Of a stretch of DNA of 64,000 bases, positions 32,026 to 41,800 are shown piece after piece (positions within the stretch are counted from its first letter, which is position 1; each line of letters begins with the position of its first letter). A program made the translations under genes and the position numbers. Source of the DNA: CAJXSN01 sp947492235 (GTDB lineage Bacteria; Pseudomonadota; Alphaproteobacteria; Sphingomonadales; Sphingomonadaceae); assembly GCF_042492175.1 (NCBI RefSeq), contig NZ_CP170453.1, positions 682,001-746,000 on the forward strand, given 5' to 3'. The notes beneath the pieces are model-generated. The model ran no database searches. It was not told the origin of the DNA and worked only from the letters and a program-made list of their open reading frames with translations.

Positions 32026-32646
32026 ATGAACTGCCAAATTTATCTGAGCCGTATTGCCGATGGCGACCACGCCGCATTCAGTGATCTTTACAAGGCGATG
32101 CGCACCGGATTGCTTGCCCAGGCGCGGGCATTGCTGGCGGGAGATATCGCCGCCGCCGAGGATGCAGTGGACGAGGCCTTCATGGATATCTGGCAGCATG
32201 CCGGAAATTATGGCGGGCGCGGATCGGCCAATGGCTGGGTCCGTCGGATCGTCCGCAACAAGGCAATTGATCGCCTGCGCCGCGAGGGCAAACGCGAGAG
32301 TGTGCTGCCGCCCGAAAGCTTTCTGCAAGTCACCGACAATGCCCCGGCACAGGACAGTCATCTGCATGAGCAGGACACGTCCACACGCATCCGCGCCGCC
32401 ATCGGACGCCTGTCACCGGCCCAGCGGGAAGCGGTGGTGCTGTGCTATTTCAACGAAATGTCGGTGCAGGACATTGCCGAGGCGACCGGGGTGCCGGAGG
32501 GGACGGTGAAAACCCGGCTGCATTACGCCCGCAAAATGCTGAAAGGCGATCTGTGCGTCGGAGATATCGTCCACGCTGTGCCGGATGCAGCCACACTGCC
32601 AGCCGGCCAGATGGCAGGGGACACGGGCACGATGCTCCGAAACTGA
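32026..32646 (+). CDS. ECF-type RNA polymerase sigma factor, 206 aa
   Basis: Sigma region 2 reads FSDLYKAMRTGLLAQARALL...AAAEDAVDEAFMDIWQHA...GWVRRIVRNKAIDRLRREGKR. Region 4 reads RIRAAIGRLSPAQREAVVLCYFNEMSVQDIAEATGVPEGTVKTRLHYARKML with its helix-turn-helix. A tail of about 30 residues after region 4 (GDIVHAVPDAATLP...TMLRN) is longer than in minimal ECF factors. It diverges from the winged-helix regulator and faces the adhesin gene across a terminator. The anti-sigma-like protein at 24796 is the only candidate partner in the window. Its target promoters are unknown. Confidence 0.94.
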   Translation: MNCQIYLSRIADGDHAAFSDLYKAMRTGLLAQARALLAGDIAAAEDAVDEAFMDIWQHAGNYGGRGSANGWVRRIVRNKAIDRLRREGKRESVLPPESFLQVTDNAPAQDSHLHEQDTSTRIRAAIGRLSPAQREAVVLCYFNEMSVQDIAEATGVPEGTVKTRLHYARKMLKGDLCVGDIVHAVPDAATLPAGQMAGDTGTMLRN

Positions 32647-32672
32647 GCGAGCGTTCGCCCCAAGATGCAAAC

Positions 32673-32707
32673 CTCCCCGGCGAGCGACAATCTCGCCGGG
32701 GAGTTTT
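32673..32707. terminator. strong intrinsic terminator between sigma and adhesin genes
   Basis: CTCCCCGGCGAG (32673-32684) and CTCGCCGGGGAG (32692-32703) form a perfect 12-bp stem with a 7-nt loop, followed by TTTT on the plus strand. It ends the sigma gene. It may also serve the convergent adhesin gene, though the A-run on that side is short. Confidence 0.88.
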
Positions 32708-32724
32708 GGTTGAGGCGGGACCGA

Positions 32725-35700
32725 TCAGAAGCCGAACAGCACCGTCGCCCGGGTCCCGATATCGCCATCAGCCGTGTTCCCGCTGACCCCGGCGGAAAGA
32801 TAGATGTCCCGCGCGATCTCTCCCGTCAGAGAGCCCGCAATGGCCTGTTCGCCCCGGTAATTGGCCACCGACATGGACAGCGAGATCGCCTTGCCAGGAG
32901 CAATTGCCGGACCGCCCATGGCCATTGCCGCTGCGATCCCGCCGCTGGAACGCTCGTCCAGATCGCTGAGACGGAAGTCGAGATCGGCGAAGCGGTTTTC
33001 CAGCGTCCCGACGCGGTTCGCCAGACTGCTGAACTGCGCATCGGTCACCGCGGCAATATGATCGACGGTCGCCTCCACCGTGCGCAGCTGCCCAGTAGTC
33101 GCGACCGCCTGCCGCCCCAGAGTGCCGGTAGCGTCGATAGTGACGACATCGACCGGCCCGACCTGCTGGTTGGTGCTGGCGTCGATGTCAGCAACGACGA
33201 CAGAGGAACCTGCTCCGCCCAGGGTGACCTGGTTGGAGCGGGTGGAGGTTGCACCCGAACCGATGGCGGTCGCATCGGTGAAATTGGCGGTTGCGCCATT
33301 GCCGACAGCCGTCGAGCGAATGCCCCCGGCATTGGCCTGCTGGCCAACCGCCGTTGCATCGGCCCTCAGAGCCCGCGATCCCCGCCCGACGGCGGTCGAT
33401 CGGTTCGACGTAGCAAAGGCACCATTACCGATAGCAGTCGCTCCACCTCCCCCGCTGTTCGCGCCGTTTCCGAGTGCTGTCGAATTGACTCCGCCGGCAT
33501 TGGCCGCGCGTCCGAAGGCAGAGGCTCCATCAGCGCTCGCCAAACTCTGGTAACCCACCGCGGAAGACTCGATACCGGAAGCAACCGTGTCCGCTCCCAA
33601 AGCCAACGCGCCACTGGCCGTTGCCTGTGCACCCAAGAAATCGCCATCACCTGCGTCCCCGCCCAGCGCCACGGCAGAGGATCCGGTCGCGTCTGAACCG
33701 GAACCGATCGCAACAGCGTCGGACTGCGAGGCTGTCGACAAGTCGCCGATGGATATGGATTCAGTCCCAGAAGATATTGCGCCGTCGCCCATGGCGATGG
33801 CTCCAGTCAGGGAGGCTTCCGCTCCTTCGCCGATCGCCACCGTATCGTTGCTGGTCGACTGGGCAAGGTCGCCAATGGCAATAGCAGACGAGCCTGTCGC
33901 AGTGGCTGTCTCACCCAGAGCGATTGAATCGATCCCGCTGGCCAGGCTGTCGGCACCGATAGCAATGGCTCCGCTTCCGCCGGTCGCCCGGGCTCCCAGC
34001 GTGTCGCTATCATTACCATCGCCTCCAATGGCGATTGTGCCAATGCCCGTAGAGGAACTGTCGTGGCCTATTGTGATTCCATTGGTCCCCGACACGGACG
34101 AGCCTGCGCCCACCGCTACCGACCCGGCCGAAGTGGCTTGGGCGAGATTTCCAAGCGCGGTAGCTTGGAGACCAGCGCTATTTGCGGATTTGCCGATAGC
34201 GGTTGAACCGGCTTGCGATGCCCTGCTGTCATGACCGACTGCCGTTGAATCGGTTGCGCCTGCCTGACTGAAGGTCCCCACGGCGGACGATCTGTTCGAT
34301 GTGGCGTCAGATCCCTGCCCGATCGATATCGCCTGTTGTCCGGCAGCTATCGCATCATAGCCTACCGCTGTTGACTGAATATTTGCACTGGCTGCGGCAC
34401 CAAGGGCGGTTGAAAAATTTGGGGTAGCTGACGAATTGACACCGCATTCGAGAGTGGTGGAAGCCCCGCCATTGGTATTGCAAGGCGCAGTCCCATCCTG
34501 CGGTCGATCGAGCCCGGTGAACCGCGCATCGCCCGACAAACTCGAACTCGCCACCGTCGCCAGCCGTCCGTTCTGGTCAATGGTCAGCACAAAAGTACCC
34601 GCGCTCGGTGCGGCAAGACCGGCGAGGTTGTAGGTCGCGCTGCTGTTGCCGATGCTGACATTGTCCGCTCCGGTGCTGACCGTACCAAAGCCGATGGCGA
34701 GACTGCGGGCGAAGTTTGCCTGCGCTCCGTCGCCGATGGCAGTGGTGCTCGTCTGCCCGGCCAAAGCCGCATTGCCGATCGCAGTACCGCGGTTCCCGCT
34801 GGCTGTTGCTGCATGGCCGACGGCCACGGTATCGGCGTTGCTGGCAGTCGAAGCGCGGCCCACTGTCGTGGCGCGATTGGCTGTCGCGCGCGCGGCCAGC
34901 CCGAAGGCAGAGGCCCCGCCGCCGGTTGCCTGTGCGCCGCTACCCACTGCCGTGGTGTTGGCTCCGCTGGCCACGGAATTGCGCCCAAAGGCGGAGGCTC
35001 TGAGCGCACTGGCGCTGGACTGGTAGCCGACCGCTGTGGCCTCCACACCGTCGGTCCCGACATTGGCGAGATTGCCCAATGCGGTCGAGCTTATCCCTTC
35101 AGCTATAGCACTGGCGCCGTATGCCGAGGCCAGATTGGCGTCCGCCAGAGCATCGGAGCCCACCGCTGTTGCGTAATCGGCGCTGGCTACTGCGCCGTTG
35201 GCGCCTGCATCATCCCCATCACCTCCGACAGCGACGGAAGATATGCCGCCGGATTGGGTCAGCGTGCCCAATGCAATGGAGCTGGCATTGGTGGTGTTGG
35301 CTCCGATTCCCAACGCAATGGAGCGCGATGCATTGGCAATTGCGCCGGAGCCGACAGCAATGGTCTCTTGCGCAATGGCACGGGCCGATGGGCCGATCCC
35401 GACAGCGTTGAACCCGGTTGCTTCCGTATTGAAGCCAAGGCCAAGCGCATTGGCCCCGGTAGCTTCAGAATCGGCGCCAATAGCAATTGCTCGAAAGCCG
35501 GATGCTACCGCTCCATCGGCATCGCCATCGAAAGTGGTATCGCCGCCTATCGCGATCGTATGGTCCGCGCCGGCGCTGGAATTGTTGCCAGCGGCAATCG
35601 CGGATGCGCCCGCTGCATTGGCAAACGATCCGAGGGCGATCGTGGTCGATCCGCCTGCATTGGCCGAAATGCCCGCCGCTAATCCGCGGTCGCCCGAGGC

Positions 35701-37653
35701 GGACGCGTTCGTGCCGACGGCAATGCCATTGGCACCGCCTGCCCCGACATTGGAGTTGAGCCCAAGCGCAATCGAGGCTTCGCCTAGCGCGCCTGCGCCG
35801 GACCCGCCGGCGAAGGATGACACCCCGCTGGCCGCTGCATTGACGCCGAGGGCAACCGTATCGTTAGCGCTTGCCGCCGCCGTATCGCCTAATGCGAGCG
35901 CGGATGCTCCGGTCGCCTGAGTATTTGCGCCGATGGCTGCAGCGTCGAAAGCCGTCGCATCGGCGTTTGCGCCGACAGCCACAGTGTTGTTGCTGAGCGC
36001 TGTAGAATCGCTGCCGATTGCGATGGAGCTAAGGCCTTGCGCTACCGCGCCTGCGGTGGAACCGGAACCAATCGCAATCCCCAACTGCCCGCTGGCCAAG
36101 GGAGCTGTTGCCGCGTCCAATCCACCGCCCAGCGCAACGCTCTGAGTACCTACCGAGCGTGCGAAACTGCCCAATGCAACAGATCTGCCACCATCCGCGG
36201 TGCTTTCGAACCCCGCAGCAAGCGCATTGAAAGATCCAACTGCCGAATATCCAATGGCAGTCGAACCATTGGATGCAGCAATTGCCGAGGCACCAATGGC
36301 CGTGGCTTGTGTTCCGGCAGTCGTGGCACCGGCACCGAATGCACTGGCCTCGGCAGCCGGAGCAGTCGCATCTGTGCCTACTGCTGTGGAATTAACCCCG
36401 CCGGCGATAGCTCCACCAGAGCCTGCGTCCGCGCCATCGGCGCCGATCGCGATGCTGCCGTTAACCAGAGCTTCGCTGTCTTCACCTATCGCAATTGACC
36501 GCTCGCCACTGGCCTGTGCAGAATCGCCGAGAGAAATGGCGCCTGATCCGCTTGATATTGCGCTCTGCCCCAACGCCACCGATTGCGCGGCCTGCGCTTG
36601 CGCCAAAGCGCCGACACTTAGTGAGGAAACTCCGGCCGCACTGGCCGATTGACCAACGGCGACGGCGCTGGTTGCGGTTGCCGATGCTGATGTGCCCACG
36701 GCAGTGCTTTGGCCAAAGGATGCGATCGCGCTGGTACCAACCGCAAGCGCACTACTCTGACTGGCCAATGCGGCATCACCCACGGCAACAGCGCCTGGCC
36801 GTGAGGCGTTCGAGGCGTGGCCGATGGCAATCGCCGATTGCCCGCCAGCGCTTGCCGCCTGACCAAGGGCGGTTGAACTAGTACCGAGAGCCTGCGCACC
36901 GGCCCCGACACTGGTGGCATTTGTGGCAGTCGCGCCCGACCCTGCGCCGACTGAGATAGAGTCGGCGCCGCTTGACAGAGCACTGCGCCCTAGCGCGAGG
37001 CTATCCCCACCGGAGGCATTTGCTAGCACGCCCAAGGCTGAGGCACCATTCCCTGCAGAGGAGCTTTGCCCCACCGCCGTCGACAACTGAATGCTGGCGT
37101 TTGCTCCTTCGCCCACTGCGGTGCTGCCGACACCGGTGGCGCGCGATCCTTCGCCCACTGCGGTGGCGTTATTGGCTGTTGCTCGTGCATCGCGGCCCAG
37201 TGCAGTCGAGAAATCGCCGCTGGCTGTGGCATCGCTGCCCACCGCAGTCGCTCCGGGTGCGCTGGCTACGGAATTGACTCCGCATTCCAGCCGCGAATTC
37301 GATCCGCTATTTGTGACGCAAGACGCAGTCGCGCCCTGCGGTTGATCGAGCCCGGCAATCGGAGTGGTTTCGCCTGCGGTATTTTCGCGTCGGGCTGTCA
37401 GTGCCGCGACCGTGCCGCGCGGGCCCGTACCGGCATAGGTCGACAGCAAGACACCGCGCTGGGCAGCAGTAACCTGTTCGATCCCGAGTGCCGCCGTAGC
37501 GCAATCGACCGCGCGCTCCTCATCCAGCAATGCCAGCATGGCCGCTTGCTCGGTTTCCGCCGCCGGACATTCTTCCGAGGCGATGGCGGGCTGTGCATTG
37601 CAGGCAAAAGCGATCGCAACGCTGGCCGCGCTGAGCAAGAGATGGTTACGCAT
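32725..37653 (-). CDS. YadA-type trimeric autotransporter adhesin, 1642 aa
   Basis: This is a surface adhesin of the type V-c class. A signal peptide ends NAQPAIA. Most of the chain is a left-handed beta-roll of roughly a hundred 14-residue head repeats (patterns such as TAVGSDATAS, IAIGSGSTAG, SVALGQSAIS). Two long modules each open with a similar linker: GLDQPQGATASCVTNSG...LECGVNS (near residue 100) and GLDRPQDGTAPCNTNGG...LECGVNS (near 1045). The C-terminus has a short coiled coil (QFSSLANRVGTLENRFADLDFRL) and a YadA anchor (GIAAAMAMGG...GTRATVLFGF) that trimerises as an outer-membrane barrel. It is expected to mediate adhesion or aggregation. It is probably a single-gene unit. The repeats may be collapsed or expanded by recombination. 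Confidence 0.95.
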   Translation of the reverse strand: MRNHLLLSAASVAIAFACNAQPAIASEECPAAETEQAAMLALLDEERAVDCATAALGIEQVTAAQRGVLLSTYAGTGPRGTVAALTARRENTAGETTPIAGLDQPQGATASCVTNSGSNSRLECGVNSVASAPGATAVGSDATASGDFSTALGRDARATANNATAVGEGSRATGVGSTAVGEGANASIQLSTAVGQSSSAGNGASALGVLANASGGDSLALGRSALSSGADSISVGAGSGATATNATSVGAGAQALGTSSTALGQAASAGGQSAIAIGHASNASRPGAVAVGDAALASQSSALAVGTSAIASFGQSTAVGTSASATATSAVAVGQSASAAGVSSLSVGALAQAQAAQSVALGQSAISSGSGAISLGDSAQASGERSIAIGEDSEALVNGSIAIGADGADAGSGGAIAGGVNSTAVGTDATAPAAEASAFGAGATTAGTQATAIGASAIAASNGSTAIGYSAVGSFNALAAGFESTADGGRSVALGSFARSVGTQSVALGGGLDAATAPLASGQLGIAIGSGSTAGAVAQGLSSIAIGSDSTALSNNTVAVGANADATAFDAAAIGANTQATGASALALGDTAAASANDTVALGVNAAASGVSSFAGGSGAGALGEASIALGLNSNVGAGGANGIAVGTNASASGDRGLAAGISANAGGSTTIALGSFANAAGASAIAAGNNSSAGADHTIAIGGDTTFDGDADGAVASGFRAIAIGADSEATGANALGLGFNTEATGFNAVGIGPSARAIAQETIAVGSGAIANASRSIALGIGANTTNASSIALGTLTQSGGISSVAVGGDGDDAGANGAVASADYATAVGSDALADANLASAYGASAIAEGISSTALGNLANVGTDGVEATAVGYQSSASALRASAFGRNSVASGANTTAVGSGAQATGGGASAFGLAARATANRATTVGRASTASNADTVAVGHAATASGNRGTAIGNAALAGQTSTTAIGDGAQANFARSLAIGFGTVSTGADNVSIGNSSATYNLAGLAAPSAGTFVLTIDQNGRLATVASSSLSGDARFTGLDRPQDGTAPCNTNGGASTTLECGVNSSATPNFSTALGAAASANIQSTAVGYDAIAAGQQAISIGQGSDATSNRSSAVGTFSQAGATDSTAVGHDSRASQAGSTAIGKSANSAGLQATALGNLAQATSAGSVAVGAGSSVSGTNGITIGHDSSSTGIGTIAIGGDGNDSDTLGARATGGSGAIAIGADSLASGIDSIALGETATATGSSAIAIGDLAQSTSNDTVAIGEGAEASLTGAIAMGDGAISSGTESISIGDLSTASQSDAVAIGSGSDATGSSAVALGGDAGDGDFLGAQATASGALALGADTVASGIESSAVGYQSLASADGASAFGRAANAGGVNSTALGNGANSGGGGATAIGNGAFATSNRSTAVGRGSRALRADATAVGQQANAGGIRSTAVGNGATANFTDATAIGSGATSTRSNQVTLGGAGSSVVVADIDASTNQQVGPVDVVTIDATGTLGRQAVATTGQLRTVEATVDHIAAVTDAQFSSLANRVGTLENRFADLDFRLSDLDERSSGGIAAAMAMGGPAIAPGKAISLSMSVANYRGEQAIAGSLTGEIARDIYLSAGVSGNTADGDIGTRATVLFGF

Positions 37654-37828
37654 TTCAATTTCTCCCGGGTCGGTTCCACTTCCGGAAGAGGCGTGTGCGA
37701 CCCGAGATTATGTTCTTGAACGACTCCCCCGGTTGCCAACTACCCTCGTCAGAAAGAGCTGGAGAGTCAAAGCCTATTCACTGTAATAGCTCGGCATTCT
37801 TCCCTGATCGGGGGTCACCACGCCCAAT

Positions 37829-38611
37829 TCAGGCCGTTGCGATCATCCCTCCGTCGAGCACAATCGTCTGGCCCGTGATCCAGGCCGAGGCGGGCGAGGA
37901 CAGGAAAATCGCGGTCCCGGCAATGTCGCCCGGCGCGCCCATTCGTCCGCGCGGGATACGGGAGATGGCCGCCTTGGTCATGCCTTCGCTTTCGACCAGT
38001 TCCTTGGTCATATCGCTGGGGAAGAGGCCCGGCGCGATGGCGTTCACATTGATGTGCGAGGGCGCAAGATCGGCCCCCAGATGCTCGGTCAGATGGATCA
38101 CGCCCGATTTGCTGGCGGAATAGGCATAGGTCGGCATGCCCGAATTGCGGATGCCGTTGATGGAAGCAATGTTGATGACCCGCGCCGGCGCCTCGGCCGT
38201 GCCCGCCGCTTTCAGCAGCGGGAGGAACTTCTGGGTGGCGAAGAAAATCGACTTGATGTTGATATCCATCACCTTGTCCCAGCCCTTCTCCTGGAAACCT
38301 TCGAGCGGGGCGAACCAGTTGGCCCCGGCATTGTTGATCAGGATATCGACGTGGCTTTCATGCTCGCCAATGGCGGCAACCAGCGCCTCGATCCCCTCGA
38401 CCGAGGACATGTCGCCGGGAATGGCGATGCACTCGCCAAACTGTGACATCTCATCCGCTTTGGCATTCAGCCGGTCGACTTTGCGCGCGGTGATGTAAAC
38501 CTTCGCCCCGTTCTCCAGCAGTCCCTGCGCCATCATCGCGCCGATCCCGCTCGATCCGCCAGACACAACGGCGATCTTGCCGGAAACATCGAACAGGGAT
38601 TTCATCGTCAT
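37829..38611 (-). CDS. short-chain dehydrogenase/reductase
   Basis: This is a classical SDR of about 260 residues. The NAD(P) fold motif is VVSGGSSGIGAMMAQ near the N-terminus. The NNAG strand is in ILINNAGANWFAP, and the catalytic Ser is in VINIASINGI. The Tyr-x-x-x-Lys is in YAYSASKSG, and PG follows in NAIAPGLFPSDM. The C-terminal ITGQTIVLDGG is typical. The alcohol/ketone substrate cannot be predicted. The frame is open to a TTG at 38623; ATGs at 38611 and 38605 are better starts, with GGAAA upstream of 38611. It diverges from the hybrid kinase gene at 38822. Confidence 0.9.
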   Translation of the reverse strand: MTMKSLFDVSGKIAVVSGGSSGIGAMMAQGLLENGAKVYITARKVDRLNAKADEMSQFGECIAIPGDMSSVEGIEALVAAIGEHESHVDILINNAGANWFAPLEGFQEKGWDKVMDINIKSIFFATQKFLPLLKAAGTAEAPARVINIASINGIRNSGMPTYAYSASKSGVIHLTEHLGADLAPSHINVNAIAPGLFPSDMTKELVESEGMTKAAISRIPRGRMGAPGDIAGTAIFLSSPASAWITGQTIVLDGGMIATA

Positions 38612-38821
38612 GCGCTTTTCCAATCATGTTGGTTATCCAGACAGGGAGGCTCGTTTGAAGGGAAGCGGGCGATTATCAAAGGGAAAAGTTCTCTGCCGCT
38701 CGAATGCGCTCGCAGGTGTATAAAAACGACCAGTCTGGCGCCGCCGCGATCATGGCTTAGGGGCCATTACCTAATCAGCGTTGAAAAGCAGATATTAACT
38801 ACGTTGCGCTACGCAGCCGCA

Positions 38822-41800
38822 ATGCCAGAGGACTTTCAAAATCAGGGCGCATCGCCCCCACTTCCATGGGCCATGATTGCGCTTGCCTGCGTGGCAATCG
38901 CGTTCCTCTATGCCGGTCTTGCTCTTGCCGGGATCTCTCTGACGCTGGAATCCGGTCGCATCGCTGGTTTCTGGATCGGCAATGCTCTGGTCATCGGGCT
39001 GCTGCTCGGGCGCGCTCGCAGGTGCAGAACCAGCGCGCTTACCGCGTGCCTGGCTGCGAATGTGGCGGTCAATTTCGCTGTGGGGGATAATGCACCGGTC
39101 GCAATAGGTCTGGCCGCAGCCAATGCGCTCGAGATGGTTCTGGTCCTCTATCTGCTGGACCGCCTGATGCTGCGGAGCGAAACCTTCGAAACAGTCCGCG
39201 AATTTGCCAAAATGGCGGCCATAGGCGCCACCGTGCCGCTGCTGTCCGGCGTTGTTGCCGCAGCTGTCTATTCGACGTTCGCAGACGACGTCTTTTGGCA
39301 TGCCTACACCATGTGGCTCGCCGCGCACTGCCTGCCAATTCCTATTTTCGGCTCTATGGTGCTCATCGCCCGCAACGCGGTTGCAAACCCCGAACAATGG
39401 ACGCGCGTTTCGGCTTCGCGCTGGGGAATCGTCCTGGCTGCCATGGCGATCGGCGTGCCGGCAATCTTTGCCCAAACGACCTTCCCGTTCCTGTTCCTCG
39501 CGGCGCCGGTAGTTGTTGTGGCGGCGTTCCTCACCGGACGCCTCGGCACAGCCATCACAGTTGCGGTGTTTGCCTGTGCAGCATCGATCGCATCGATGAA
39601 TGATATGGGGCCGATCGCGCTCATCGAGGATTCACCGCGTTCCGAGATCATCGCTTTGCAGGTCTTTCTCGCCTCGCTTCTGGCGATTGGCATTCCTGTC
39701 GCGGTGGCCCTCGCTAACCGAGCAACCATCCGCGAAGAATTGCGACAAGGACAGGAGTTCGTGAATTCCATTCTCGAGGGCATTGGCGACATCGTCTTCC
39801 GGCTCGATCCCGAATGGAACTTCACCTATCTGAACCGGCGCTGGGAACACCTCTCGAAAGGCGCGAATGTCAGCCTGCTGCGCAACGCGCTGCTTGAGCA
39901 GATCGTCGGTAACGAAAGGGATCGTCTCGCCGAGCAAAGGGCCGACCCCAATCTGGTACCCTTGCAGGACGAGCGGCACACAATCGCGATTGCCATCGAC
40001 GAGAAACGCACCATCACGTTGGCCGTCACCCTGGTTCCGCAATTCGACGAGGACGGCGCGTTCTCAGGAATGCTGGGTTCTGCCAGCGACGTGACGGAAT
40101 CGCTCGCCCACCGCCACGAATTGGCCGAGAGCGAGGCGCGGTTTCGCCGGCTGGCGGAATCCGCCCCGGTTGGCATATTCCAGGCCGATGCGTGGGGCGA
40201 TCTCACCTACGTCAATTCGGTGTGGCTGGCGAATTTCGGATTGAAAGCCGAAGATGTCCTCGGCGACGGGTGGAAGACCCAACTTGCCACGGGTGAGGAA
40301 TATGAGGGTGATCCGGCTTTTTCGGGCTTCAACAAGCCGGGTGACGTGCGGCGCAGGGTCATCGGCTACAAGACAGCGGATGGCGAGGAAATCATTCTCG
40401 AAACCGTCAATTCAGCCGAATTCGACGCAAATGGGGACATCGTCGGTTACGTCGGCATTGCCCACGATATAACCCGCCAGCAGCGCACGCGCGCTAAACT
40501 CGAAGAACGCGAACAGCAACTTGCCTTGCTAGCCGACAATGCGACCGATGCGGTCCTCCGATTGAGCCTGGACGGGTTGTGCCTCTATGCTTCGCCCTCC
40601 TCGCAAAAGGTTTTCGGCGCGCCCTCGTCCAGCCTTGTCGGGCTGCAATTCCTAACTGGTTTTCACCCGGATGATGCCGGGCGTGTGAAGAAGGCTTTCC
40701 GGGCATTGTCCGAAGGGGATGAAAGCCTCACGCGCATCGCCTTTCGCGCCATCGCGCTCGACCGTCCGGGCGAGTATCAATGGCTCGAGGCGCAATGCGG
40801 GCTTTTGCGCGATAAAGAAAGCGGCGATCCGCTGGAGATGATTGTCTCATTGCGGAATATCGACGAGACCAAAGCGCTGGAAGCAGCACTGGTCGAAGCG
40901 CGCGACAGAGCCGAAGGCGCGGTCGAGGCGAAGTCGGCCTTCCTTGCCAATATGAGCCACGAAATCCGCACACCGATGAACGGCGTGATCGGCTTTACAG
41001 AATTGGCATTGTCGGGGGAGCCAGATCCGGAGCGACGCCAGAATCTTGAGATGATCGCAGATTCAGGACGTTCGATGCTGCGCCTGCTGAACGATCTGCT
41101 CGACTTCGCGAAGATCGAGTCAGGGCAAATGACGATGGCGAGTGAGCCGACTGACCTGCGCCACAAATTGCGCGGCGCGGTCCGGCTGATGGAACCGGTG
41201 GCAATCGGCAATGGTCTCTCGCTCGACTTCACGGTCGATGACGATGTGCCAAAATGGTTCCTGTGCGATCCGATCCGGCTTCGCCAGATCATTCTCAATC
41301 TGCTGGGCAACGCCCTGAAATTCACAGAGGAAGGGGCGGTCGAGGTAACCGCGCGACTCGGTGATGATCCCGCAACTCTTCAGATCAGTGTTACCGACAG
41401 CGGCATCGGCATCGCTCCAGACAAGATCGACTATGTTTTCGAGAATTTCACGCAGGCGGACTCCACCATTGCACGGCGCTTCGGCGGGACCGGTCTTGGC
41501 CTCCCGATCTGCGCCCAGCTTGCCTCTCTTTTGGGAGGAAAGCTCGGGGTGGAAAGCCAGATTGGCAAGGGCTCGACATTCACGCTGACGCTGCCTGTGA
41601 TCGCATGTGAGGCACCGGAAGCGGCCGAGGAAACGGGCGGCGATAATCTGCTTGAGGAAGAAACCGCTGCGGCTTTGCGGATACTCGTCGCCGAAGACAA
41701 TCCGATCAATCAGCATTTGACCATCGCCATGCTCGAAAAGCTGGGGTGCAGCGCCATTCTCGCCCATGACGGGCGCGAAGCGGTGGACATGGCAGTGCGC

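Noticed and set aside
32725..37653. Regular short repeats that might suggest a CRISPR array or tandem DNA repeat
   Set aside because: The repetition is at protein level (14-residue beta-roll units in a YadA-type adhesin); the DNA units are not identical and there are no fixed spacers.
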